NCBI GenBank assembly: GCA_021325675.1 | Contig: JAJTCM010000008.1 | Coordinates: 62,001-126,000, forward strand | Direction of reading: 5' to 3' | DNA length: 64,000 nucleotides | From: Crocinitomicaceae bacterium | GTDB lineage: Bacteria; Bacteroidota; Bacteroidia; Flavobacteriales_D; Crocinitomicaceae | Shown: piece by piece, positions 8,235-15,518 of the stretch | Numbering within the stretch: the stretch's first letter is position 1 | Layout of the letters: every line of letters starts with the position of its first letter | Translations under genes and position numbers: made by a program | Notes under the pieces: model-generated | What the model saw: only the letters and a program-made list of their open reading frames with translations | The model's database searches: none | What the model was told of the DNA's origin: nothing

Positions 8235-8603
8235 CTACTGCCTTTCCACCCGGAGCTTCTCGCGGTGCATTTCGCCCCAGCTGACGAGCGAATCAAGCAC
8301 CTGTTCCAGGGTATCGCTGTAGCCTGTCAGCTCATATTCAATCACAACCGGGCTTTCGGTATACACCATTCGCCTGACGAAACCATTCAGCTCAAGCTCT
8401 TTAAGTTCATGGGATAAAACCCGGGCCGAGATTCCGGGAACTGTCCGCTGGATCTCATTGAAACGTTTTTTGCCGTCCTGCAAGGCAATGATAATACGGA
8501 GCTTCCATTTGCCGCCAATCACATAAAGGGCGTCGCCGAGCGCGTTGAGCTTGCCGTTGCATGCAGCCGGGGAGTGTACCTGTTTTGCTTCAATTGTATT
8601 CAT
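8235..8603 (-). CDS. HxlR-family winged-helix transcriptional regulator
   Basis: 122 aa with the HxlR signature: a Cys near the N-terminus (SPAACNGKLNALGDALYVIG), KWKLRIIIALQDGKKRFNEI, VPGISARVLSHELKELELNG and the wing YTESPVVIEYELTGYSDTL. Such proteins bind palindromic sites as dimers, and some sense electrophiles or redox state through the N-terminal Cys. It is divergent from a DoxX-type gene, with a GGTTAG-CA-CTAACC palindrome between them, so it probably controls that gene and itself. Confidence 0.9.
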   Translation of the reverse strand: MNTIEAKQVHSPAACNGKLNALGDALYVIGGKWKLRIIIALQDGKKRFNEIQRTVPGISARVLSHELKELELNGFVRRMVYTESPVVIEYELTGYSDTLEQVLDSLVSWGEMHREKLRVERQ

Positions 8604-8626
8604 AATCCGGGAGTTACTTACTTACA

Positions 8627-8685
8627 GGTTAGCACTAACCTTTTGTATACTGCTAACTTTTAATAAGCAAATGTACGTAATTTTG
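8627..8685 (+). promoter_or_regulatory. HxlR/DoxX divergent control region
   Basis: Palindrome GGTTAG-CA-CTAACC at 8627-8640, with a further half site GCTAAC at 8652. The -7 element TAATTTTG for the DoxX gene is at 8678-8685. The palindrome type matches sites bound by HxlR regulators. Confidence 0.55.
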
Positions 8686-8714
8686 CTTTATAAATTCACA
8701 AACACACATTAATA

Positions 8715-9086
8715 ATGAAAGCAACAAACATTACGTACTGGGCTTCGTCGTCAGTCGTGGCGCTGATGATGACATTTTCAGCTTACATGTATTTAACACA
8801 ACCAATGATGAAAGCCAATTTTGAGCTGATGGGCTTCAACGATTCCTTCCGCATTGAGCTGGCCATTGCCAAACTGATCGGAGCCGTTGTTCTCCTCGCC
8901 CCGGCCGGCGCCCGCCTGAAAGAATGGGCTTACGCAGGCTTCACGATCACCTTTATTTCAGCGATTGTGACCCACATCAGCTCCGGCCACCCGGTTCAAA
9001 CCGCAGTTATGCCGGCCATTTTCCTTGCGATCCTCGGAGTTTCCTGGTATACGAACCGGAAAAGACAAGTAAGCGTCGCTTTGTAA
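8715..9086 (+). CDS. DoxX-like integral membrane protein
   Basis: 123 aa and four predicted membrane segments: ASSSVVALMMTFSAYMYL, LAIAKLIGAVVLLAP, GFTITFISAIVTHISSG and AVMPAIFLAILGVSWY. The pattern FELMGFNDSFRIELAIAKLIG is typical of DoxX-like/DUF4383-type small membrane proteins that neighbour HxlR regulators. Biochemical role unresolved; family members are linked to redox stress and quinone chemistry. Probably repressed by the divergent HxlR. Confidence 0.8.
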   Translation: MKATNITYWASSSVVALMMTFSAYMYLTQPMMKANFELMGFNDSFRIELAIAKLIGAVVLLAPAGARLKEWAYAGFTITFISAIVTHISSGHPVQTAVMPAIFLAILGVSWYTNRKRQVSVAL

Positions 9087-9111
9087 TACCTTAGCCTATA
9101 TTTTCTTGAAG

Positions 9112-9136
9112 CCACTCCAATAGGGTGGTTTTTTTT
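9112..9136 (+). terminator. Terminator of the DoxX-like gene
   Basis: Stem CCACTC/GGGTGG (9112-9117 with 9123-9128), five-base loop, followed by eight T. Confidence 0.7.
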
Positions 9137-9164
9137 ATGTAGCCTGTCCCGCTCTGGAAACAAA

Positions 9165-9187
9165 AAGCCCACCATTGCGATGAGCTT
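9165..9187 (-). terminator. Terminator downstream of the restriction operon
   Basis: On the minus strand this is hairpin AAGCTCA/TGGGCTT followed by TTTTTG, about 100 nt after the mcrC-like stop. It is a near copy (22 of 23) of the terminator at 8178-8200 in the opposite orientation. Confidence 0.6.
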
Positions 9188-9289
9188 CTTTCCTGGGTCC
9201 GATAGGGAAAGTTCAAACCCATTAATCGAAGCAGATGAAAAGGAAATTTGAATGGGTCAAATTTCAAATCTGCTACCAAATGCGTTGGC

Positions 9290-10954
9290 TTAATTTAATG
9301 TGTATTCGGTTTTTTCTTCTAATTCAGTAGTAATTTGAGCCATTATGCTTTCTATATCATCAGAACCTTTTTCAAAAGCTAGTATCAATTCTTTTTCAAG
9401 TTGTGATGGTTTGTAAACTTTGCCATTTAACAACTTAAAATGTTTATTAAGAAAATCAATTTCATTCGGTTTAACTTTATAAAATTTATATTTTTCATTG
9501 ATAAAAGCTACTAGTTTTTCTCTGAATATTTTTTGCGTATCTTTTTTGAAATTGCCTTTCAATGTTGAATTTCTTGAGAGGTAAGCAGAAAGCACAAACA
9601 GAAAATTGATGTTGTACGATTGAACAAATAGTGTATCTCTGTCGAAAAGGCGGTTCTTAAAATGAAATTGCATTATCGGTTTTCCAGTCTCTCTCAAGTA
9701 CGATTTAGAAAAATCAAAATCTTTATTTACAAAAGCAGAAATAAAAAAATTCGGTGTAATGTTATAACCTTCCGTTTCATTTTCTCTGTATCTGATTCTT
9801 TGATCTAAATTTCCTGAATTAAATAAATCAATATTGTACTGAATTACATTCTTTGCATAAGTTAATTGTTTCGCTTTTGAATTTTTTCCTACGCTATTTT
9901 GAGGTCTGTAATATTTGCTATCACCAACAAAATAGATCTCATCTTCGATCAGAAGCGATTTGTATTTGTAAATATGGTCAACTTGTTTTCCGTCTGCATG
10001 ATTCTTTAGTTCAGGGAATAATGAACTGTCTCCGATTAAATCATCAATCATATCCTCAAACACAATATTGAAATCCTTGATTAAAAGAATCTCTTCTATT
10101 TGTTTCTTAGATTGAGTTCGTTCACTTCGCTCAAAATAAGTAAAAAGCAAGTTGTACAAACAAATCATTTTGTCTGAAAAATATTTGTATTTAATACTTT
10201 TTAGTAATCTGCATCCTCTTTTTAATGCCATTTCAAACTGGTGATCTTTTATCAGGTTGTAATTTTGAGGAATTTGAAAATTAAAGGCGTATTTTTCTCG
10301 AATGTGATTAAGCGTTGAATAAAAAAGTATCAATAATTCTTCATCATCATTTGCCCTCTTTCTTTTGGTTGCTAAATCGACATAAATTGGTTGATTATTT
10401 TGAATGATTGGCTGCTTCTTGTTGATCGTTTTGTGCCAACTGATTTTGTTTTGTTGAGAGTGAGCTGTTTTTGCAATGAACGTAAATAAGTCCTGATTTT
10501 CTTTATGAAATCTTAATAAACTTAAAATAATATCAAGTTCGGTACTTGAATTCTCATCCAAGTTGGTTACAATCTGATTAATAAATTGATTCTCTGAAAT
10601 CGAATTGTAAAAATGCCTTTTGTTAAATTGTTGAACTGCCCGATATAACCAAGTTGAAATTTCAAAAATTAGTTTGTCTTTGCCTGACTCTGATAACCTA
10701 CTTGTAGTTTCAAATGTTGGATTGATTAAGGATTCTGGAGTAAATTCGTCAAATGCTAAATTATTTTCGTTGATAAAAACTTTCGGAAATATAATTATAG
10801 CATCTCCCTTTCCGTCATTTATTTGTGGATTGAAATAATATCCAACAAAGTTGATTTTTGAGTAAATACCATTTACAGGAAAATAGTATCTTTCAGTTAA
10901 AACTTTTGAAAGGGCTTCCGTTGTGTAATGATATTCTTCAAATAATATTATCAT
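9290..10954 (-). CDS. McrC/LlaJI-type restriction nuclease subunit
   Basis: 554 aa, last gene of the restriction operon. The central part carries a PD-(D/E)XK-type nuclease motif: VDHIYK followed by IYFVGDSKYYR (D-S-K, residues about 341-343), as in the McrC family where the acidic-x-Lys motif cleaves DNA. The N-terminal 150 residues are rich in aromatic and charged residues and may contact the AAA+ partner. McrC proteins stimulate GTP hydrolysis by McrB and cut DNA after translocation. The start ATG overlaps the mcrB stop by 4 nt (ATGA), so the two are translationally coupled. Longer than E. coli McrC (about 350 aa). AT-rich, unlike the core genome. Confidence 0.82.
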   Translation of the reverse strand: MIILFEEYHYTTEALSKVLTERYYFPVNGIYSKINFVGYYFNPQINDGKGDAIIIFPKVFINENNLAFDEFTPESLINPTFETTSRLSESGKDKLIFEISTWLYRAVQQFNKRHFYNSISENQFINQIVTNLDENSSTELDIILSLLRFHKENQDLFTFIAKTAHSQQNKISWHKTINKKQPIIQNNQPIYVDLATKRKRANDDEELLILFYSTLNHIREKYAFNFQIPQNYNLIKDHQFEMALKRGCRLLKSIKYKYFSDKMICLYNLLFTYFERSERTQSKKQIEEILLIKDFNIVFEDMIDDLIGDSSLFPELKNHADGKQVDHIYKYKSLLIEDEIYFVGDSKYYRPQNSVGKNSKAKQLTYAKNVIQYNIDLFNSGNLDQRIRYRENETEGYNITPNFFISAFVNKDFDFSKSYLRETGKPIMQFHFKNRLFDRDTLFVQSYNINFLFVLSAYLSRNSTLKGNFKKDTQKIFREKLVAFINEKYKFYKVKPNEIDFLNKHFKLLNGKVYKPSQLEKELILAFEKGSDDIESIMAQITTELEEKTEYTLN

Positions 10955-12795
10955 TGCTCAGACTCTACTCCGTTGAATTTCAAAAATGCTTCTATAATGT
11001 CCGTTGCATTGTCGTTGTAAAGTTCTCCAAATTGAAAATCTATTGGATTATTTTCTTCAATTTCATATTTGAAAATTGAACTTTGAGTTCCAAATTCATC
11101 CTTGTAGACTTCTGACCATAAATAAAACAAAACCTTAGACCTAAATTGGTCAAACGTTATATTTCCGTCCTTGGGATTTACAAAGCGATTTCCAAGTTGC
11201 TTATCCTCGCTTCCCGTCAGCTCTTTTATTTTTGGATTGATGTTTTCTATGAATTTCCTCCAACTATATATACTTTCTCCAATTAAAACCTTAAATAAAT
11301 CTGCATCTCTATAATCGATAGGGACAAACTTCCAATCCCACCGTCTTTTGAATGCACTATCCATTGGGAATAAAGATTGGTCAGACGTGTTCATTGTTGC
11401 ATATATATACAGATTCTTGGGAAGCTTAATTGAGTTAAATTTTTCACTGATTGATTTCGTTTTTTCATTATAAAAACCAATATCAACCTTACCCAACAAT
11501 ACTGATTTAATATGTTCAGAAAGTTCTGTAGAAACTTCGACTTCATATTTAGAATAACCAGTTTCGTCTCGGTCTAGTGATTGAAATAAATCACCAAATA
11601 TTTGAGCGCAGTTACCCCTGTTAATCTCTTCAATTATTAAGAAGTATGGTTGTTCAGGATTTAACCAAGCATTACAATATGCTTTTGTAAATGCTTGTGG
11701 GATAAAATCGTATCTTATGTTGTCCCCATTCATTACAGGTCTGTAACTACCTACAAACGAGTGATAATCAGTTTCTGGATGAAATGTTACTCTTGTGCTT
11801 TTTTCTTTTTCCGTCTCATTATTTACTTCCCAACTTTTTCCAGTTCCAGGCGAGCCATAATAAATGATTTGATGAGGTATATTGTCCAGATTTTGAGGGT
11901 TGTTCGGTAGCTCATTCTCTTTTTCTACTTCAACAATCTCAATAGTTTTAGGTGTCAGGTCTAATTGATTGGCAACTTTACTTCTGTAATCTTTATAATC
12001 ACCTAACAAAGCCTGTTCCCTTAAACTAACATTATCACCATCAATTTTCAGATAAGGATGTAGATTATGAGAAAAGAGTGATTTTAAATTTCTTAAAGTT
12101 CCCTTAATCTCTTTTGCGCCTTTTAAATCTACAAAATCTGTGTCATTGTTTATTAAATCATAAATGCCTTCCTGTTGGAAAAAAACTTCTGTATTATCGT
12201 TTAACCAAGTTTTGTATAGAGTATCTTCCGTAAAGATTAATAAAGCTGACTTTAACTTAGCTTCCAAATTTTGACTTTCGGGCTCGATAGGCTCATTAAA
12301 AATCCAACGATATAAAACTGTTTTAGCTGACTCAGTTAAATCATGATTATCATCACTTAATATGGATTTTAATAAGATTAGATTTGATGTGAAATTTAGT
12401 GATTTAGGGACTCGAACTCCACCTGTTCTTTCCTGACTTGAGGAGCTGGAATTTATTGCTTTAACTTTCGCAAATTTCAAAACTATTTGAAGTGAAACCT
12501 GTAATGGTTCAAGCTGCATTGAAACTAAAGAATTATCCGTTCTTAATCTATCAATGTTTTGTTCATTATAATTATTGATGGAAGAAAAGTAACTCTTCAT
12601 CAAATCAATCAATTCGTCTTTGATTTGAATTGTATTCCCTGATTGAACAGAATAGTCAAGATATTCCTTTTCATCGTTCAAGAGATATAGCAAAAATGTC
12701 AAAGCAATCAGTTCTCTGGGATTAGGTAATGATGATCCAACAGCCAATTTTGGATCTATTGGAGTCCTTCTCTTGATATTATTTGGTAAACTCAT
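10951..12795 (-). CDS. McrB-like AAA+ NTPase of restriction system
   Basis: 614 aa. The N-terminal half (1 to about 300) is unlike known domains to my eye and is the probable DNA-recognition part. The AAA+ module follows: Walker A GSPGTGKS near 313, Walker B YFLIIEEINRGNCAQIFGDL near 387, and sensor MNTSDQSLFPMDSAFKRRWD near 467. This MNTSD/RRWD signature is specific to McrB-type GTPases. It should form a hexameric ring driving the McrC-like nuclease. It overlaps the upstream methyltransferase by 17 nt and the downstream nuclease gene by 4 nt, consistent with one operon. LlaJI R1 has the same design. Confidence 0.9.
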   Translation of the reverse strand: MSLPNNIKRRTPIDPKLAVGSSLPNPRELIALTFLLYLLNDEKEYLDYSVQSGNTIQIKDELIDLMKSYFSSINNYNEQNIDRLRTDNSLVSMQLEPLQVSLQIVLKFAKVKAINSSSSSQERTGGVRVPKSLNFTSNLILLKSILSDDNHDLTESAKTVLYRWIFNEPIEPESQNLEAKLKSALLIFTEDTLYKTWLNDNTEVFFQQEGIYDLINNDTDFVDLKGAKEIKGTLRNLKSLFSHNLHPYLKIDGDNVSLREQALLGDYKDYRSKVANQLDLTPKTIEIVEVEKENELPNNPQNLDNIPHQIIYYGSPGTGKSWEVNNETEKEKSTRVTFHPETDYHSFVGSYRPVMNGDNIRYDFIPQAFTKAYCNAWLNPEQPYFLIIEEINRGNCAQIFGDLFQSLDRDETGYSKYEVEVSTELSEHIKSVLLGKVDIGFYNEKTKSISEKFNSIKLPKNLYIYATMNTSDQSLFPMDSAFKRRWDWKFVPIDYRDADLFKVLIGESIYSWRKFIENINPKIKELTGSEDKQLGNRFVNPKDGNITFDQFRSKVLFYLWSEVYKDEFGTQSSIFKYEIEENNPIDFQFGELYNDNATDIIEAFLKFNGVESEQ

Positions 12796-13840
12796 TGTCG
12801 TTATCTCTTTTAATTATTTTAGCAATGGAATAAGCCAACAAAGGCGGGACGGCATTTCCAACCTGCTTTAGTTGAGATGATTTTGTGCCGTAAAAAATAA
12901 ATCTATCCGGAAAAGATTGCAATCTTGCACCTTCTCTAACTGTGATACATCTATCTAAAATAGGATGAGTAAACATACCCGATGACGGCGTGTCAAATCG
13001 TGTCGTTATTGTTGGAGCAAATTCATCTTCCTTTAATCTTGACCAAGTTCCTGAATAAATTGATTTTGTTCTATATTCTTCTGGTAAAACTTCTTTTCCT
13101 TTACCTTTCGGAATCATTGAAAGTTTTTTTAATGCTAATTCACTATGTTTAGTTGCTTGATGATTATAAATCCCTTTAGAACCTTTTCTCATTAATTTCT
13201 GATAATCAGATAAAGGTCCTAAAGGATAATTGTAAACTTCTTTTCCTTCGCCTGAATTGATTTTCGGCAAGTCATAAATTGCATCTGCAATACTTGTTTT
13301 TTTATTGTTTGTTTTAGGAAGTAGAAGTTTTTCAGTTCCTCTCTTTCCTAAAAAAAAAGCTCTTTTTCTATTTTGTGGAACACCAAAATTTGATGCTGTT
13401 AAAATATCGACATCAACTTCATAACCTAAATCATTGAATGCACAGATGATTTCATTTTTGAAGAAGCCATTTGACGTTGTGGTTATATTAGGTACATTTT
13501 CCAGCAAAAAATATTTAGGTTCGAAAGCCTTAACAAATTCAATAAAATATTTAAAAAGATAGTTTCGTTCATCGTCCAAACTTAACCTTTTTCCTTTTTG
13601 AGAAAAGCCTTGACAAGGCGGGCCTCCAATTACAACGTCAACATTCTTATACTTTTTGGCTAAATCATCAATGTTCAAGGTCTGTATATCAGTTGAAAAA
13701 ACATCTGTATTTGGATGATTCAATTTATATGTGCTTGCAATAGATTCATCGTGTTCAATTGCAAATACTGTTTCAAAGTTGGCCATTGCGAAACCAAAGG
13801 AAAGTCCGCCAACTCCTGCAAATAAGTCAACTACTCTCAT
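12779..13840 (-). CDS. DNA (cytosine-5)-methyltransferase
   Basis: 353 aa with the ordered C5-MTase motifs: I VDLFAGVGGLSFGF (AdoMet binding, about 4-17), IV GGPPCQGFSQKG with catalytic C76, VI YFLLENVPN, VIII QNRKRAFFLG, a short target-recognition region about 230-285, IX ARLQSFPDRF and X QVGNAVPPLL. It protects one strand or site class against the operon's McrBC-like restriction complex. Start ATG at 13840 overlaps the upstream methyltransferase gene by 4 nt. Target sequence cannot be deduced here. Confidence 0.93.
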   Translation of the reverse strand: MRVVDLFAGVGGLSFGFAMANFETVFAIEHDESIASTYKLNHPNTDVFSTDIQTLNIDDLAKKYKNVDVVIGGPPCQGFSQKGKRLSLDDERNYLFKYFIEFVKAFEPKYFLLENVPNITTTSNGFFKNEIICAFNDLGYEVDVDILTASNFGVPQNRKRAFFLGKRGTEKLLLPKTNNKKTSIADAIYDLPKINSGEGKEVYNYPLGPLSDYQKLMRKGSKGIYNHQATKHSELALKKLSMIPKGKGKEVLPEEYRTKSIYSGTWSRLKEDEFAPTITTRFDTPSSGMFTHPILDRCITVREGARLQSFPDRFIFYGTKSSQLKQVGNAVPPLLAYSIAKIIKRDNDNEFTK

Positions 13841-14712
13841 TTTATAGCAATATCTTGAATTCTATTTTTAGAAATATTGTAATATTCTTCATTTAGTTCG
13901 ATCCCAATAAATTGTCTGTTATTCATTTCACAACTTACACCAGTTGAACCACTCCCCATAAACGGGTCACATACTACATCGCCTTCATTTGAAAGAACAT
14001 TTGTAAAATGATTTAAAACGTCAATTGGTTTTTGAGTAGGGTGTTTCCCAAACTTTTTTTCGCTTTGAGTAGTTAAAGACGATTCTACAAAATCGTGAAG
14101 CACTTTATTTTCATTATTGAATGTACCAGTTGTTCCTTCATTAATGAAATAAACCCAAGCTTCAGTTGAGTTCACAAAATGCAAATTCATATTTCGTGGC
14201 ATTGGATTAGTTTTATGCCAAACTCCAACAGTTTTGTAATAGAAATTATTTTCTTCTGCAAGATTAATAATAGATTCGATTTTCATTAAAGACATAAATA
14301 GCAATAAGCTACCTTTTTTTCGTAAAATGCGATTACTTTCCTTAAAGAAAGCACTCATTTTCATTAACCATTCCTCGTATTCTAAATCATCCCAACCAGC
14401 ATAAGCAAATTGATTTTCCCTCATTTTGACTAGGTTTGTGCCTCGTTTATGCATAAAAGAACCTAAATTGAAAGGAGGGTCGGTAAGAATTAAATCAACG
14501 CTCCCACTTTCAATACTTGACATTAGTTCTTCACAATCTCCATTTGCAATTTTAGAATTAGTTGTAATTGATTCAAATTGAGTGTGTGTATTAGTAATTA
14601 CATTTTGATTGAACAAATTGTATCTTGGTGAATACAAACTATTAGGTTCTTCGAGAAAATTTTGTTTTATCGAAGGCTCACTTACAATATTTATATTCAA
14701 TGTGCTTTTCAT
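13837..14712 (-). CDS. Beta-class DNA amino-methyltransferase (probably N6-adenine)
   Basis: 291 aa. Motif IV LILTDPPFNLG (DPPF at 78-81) comes first and the AdoMet motif VVCDPFMGSGSTG comes near the C-terminus, followed by FIGIELNEEYY. That order defines the beta class. DPPF rather than SPPY favours N6-adenine over N4-cytosine, but this is not certain. Together with the C5 enzyme it forms a pair expected for an asymmetric recognition site whose two strands need separate methylation. In LlaJI, as I recall, both methylases are C5-type, so the mixed pair here is notable. Four nt separate it from the controller gene. Confidence 0.9.
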   Translation of the reverse strand: MKSTLNINIVSEPSIKQNFLEEPNSLYSPRYNLFNQNVITNTHTQFESITTNSKIANGDCEELMSSIESGSVDLILTDPPFNLGSFMHKRGTNLVKMRENQFAYAGWDDLEYEEWLMKMSAFFKESNRILRKKGSLLLFMSLMKIESIINLAEENNFYYKTVGVWHKTNPMPRNMNLHFVNSTEAWVYFINEGTTGTFNNENKVLHDFVESSLTTQSEKKFGKHPTQKPIDVLNHFTNVLSNEGDVVCDPFMGSGSTGVSCEMNNRQFIGIELNEEYYNISKNRIQDIAIK

Positions 14713-14716
14713 TATT

Positions 14717-15013
14717 TTATTTTTTAGAATATTTTACACTTTCTTCTGCAACCATCATTGCTAGTAAAGCATTTTCTTCATCTTTTACAACATCACATAT
14801 TTGGTCTGCCAACCAAAGTGTTAACAAATCATCAGATTTTACATTTAGTATTTGAGCGATTCTCAAAACAGTTTTTTTGTTCGCTTGTCTCTCTCCTCTT
14901 TCAATTTTACTTAATTGAGCAATGTCCATTTCAAGCAATGGAGCAATTTCTCTTAGAAGTAATTTTTGTTTACCTCTAATTGTTCTGATTTTATGTCCAA
15001 ATTTACTATTCAT
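14717..15013 (-). CDS. XRE-family controller (C-protein-like) of the restriction operon
   Basis: 98 aa from the ATG at 15013; an in-frame TTG two codons upstream is possible but less likely. Single HTH_XRE domain: KIRTIRGKQKLLLREIAPLL, MDIAQLSKIERGERQANKKT, followed by ILNVKSDDLLTLWLADQI. It is the first gene of the operon and is preceded by a palindrome that overlaps the start of the transcript, the arrangement of restriction-modification controller proteins that time nuclease expression. It is longer than classic C proteins (about 80 aa). Confidence 0.85.
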   Translation of the reverse strand: MNSKFGHKIRTIRGKQKLLLREIAPLLEMDIAQLSKIERGERQANKKTVLRIAQILNVKSDDLLTLWLADQICDVVKDEENALLAMMVAEESVKYSKK

Positions 15014-15023
15014 TTTCAAAATG

Positions 15024-15050
15024 ATGACTTGTCATATTTTGGCAAATATA
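15024..15050 (-). promoter_or_regulatory. Restriction-operon promoter with C-box-like palindrome
   Basis: Minus-strand -7 TATATTTG at 15043-15050. Immediately downstream, before the ATG, is the palindrome ATGAC-AA-GTCAT (15024-15035). An HTH dimer bound here would block transcription start, giving negative feedback. Confidence 0.6.
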
Positions 15051-15147
15051 TCGAAAACAATATAAGAAACCTATCAATTTTTAGTATTATTAGGAGATGA
15101 GTGGGCTAGGAGAGGAAATAAATGTGGTGGATAGTGGTGGCTACCTG

Positions 15148-15165
15148 TGTGACCCCGAGAGGATT
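15148..15165. repeat. Outer copy of the tRNA-Arg 3' end (att relic)
   Basis: TGTGACCCCGAGAGGATT, identical over 18 bp to 25252-25269, which covers the 3' end of tRNA-Arg. It lies 166 bp outside the better-supported left end at 15314. It may be the scar of another integration at the same tRNA. Confidence 0.6.
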
Positions 15166-15283
15166 TTTTCATATCCTTGCGCATGAGCTCAATCCTAGCA
15201 TAGCGTCCGCCATGTTTCACATAGCACGGACTTTTCAATTTCACGCTTTATGCTAACAAGTTAGCAACACCATGAAATAAAAA

Positions 15284-15305
15284 AGTCCGGCACTTTCGTG
15301 CCGGA
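15284..15305 (-). terminator. Probable original terminator of tRNA-Arg
   Basis: Perfect 9-bp stem GTCCGGCAC/GTGCCGGAC with a four-base loop; on the minus strand it ends in TTTTTT. It lies 8 nt beyond the left copy of the tRNA 3' end. If the element is excised in silico the tRNA runs straight into this hairpin. Next to it is a perfect palindrome GCTAAC-AA-GTTAGC (15251-15264). Confidence 0.65.
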
Positions 15306-15313
15306 CGCCTTTC

Positions 15314-15328
15314 GTGACCCCGAGAGGA
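15314..15328. repeat. Left attachment-site copy
   Basis: GTGACCCCGAGAGGA, 15 of 15 identical to the tRNA-Arg 3' end at 25253-25267. It defines the left boundary of the element and is followed 190 bp later by the integrase gene. Confidence 0.75.
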
Positions 15329-15466
15329 CTAAAACCTATCTAACTCGCTGACCTCATCCAGACCAAAAAACACACCGGATCACTAAAAAAACTTAACATT
15401 TACAAGTGTTTAAGCGGTTTAATCAAAATAAGGTACAATTAAATGAAATTCGGATAAATTAATAAT

Positions 15467-15501
15467 TTGTCGGAAAATTGTCGGAAAAACTATTATATTT
15501 G
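15467..15501 (+). promoter_or_regulatory. Left arm-type recombinase sites and integrase promoter
   Basis: Two perfect tandem 11-mers TTGTCGGAAAA (15467-15477, 15478-15488) abut a -7 element TATATTTG (15494-15501) for the integrase. The same tandem unit, in the same orientation, lies inside the right end at 25185-25206. A recombinase bound here could also repress its own promoter. Confidence 0.65.
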
Positions 15502-15518
15502 ATCGTTAAAAAACAAGA

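Noticed and set aside
9091-9279. 62-codon minus-strand frame between the DoxX-like gene and mcrC-like gene
   Set aside because: It runs through two terminator hairpins and has no coding character.
9188-9289. Pseudoknot-like interleaved pairs ACCCATT/AATGGGT and GCAGAT/ATCTGC after the mcrC-like gene
   Set aside because: Stems of 6-7 bp in AT-rich sequence are expected by chance and there is no T-run or gene context for an RNA.
9087-9300. A fourth copy of the tRNA-Arg 3' end at the left edge of the restriction operon
   Set aside because: I looked for GACCCCGAGAGG and partial forms here and found none, so the operon cannot be bounded as part of the element.
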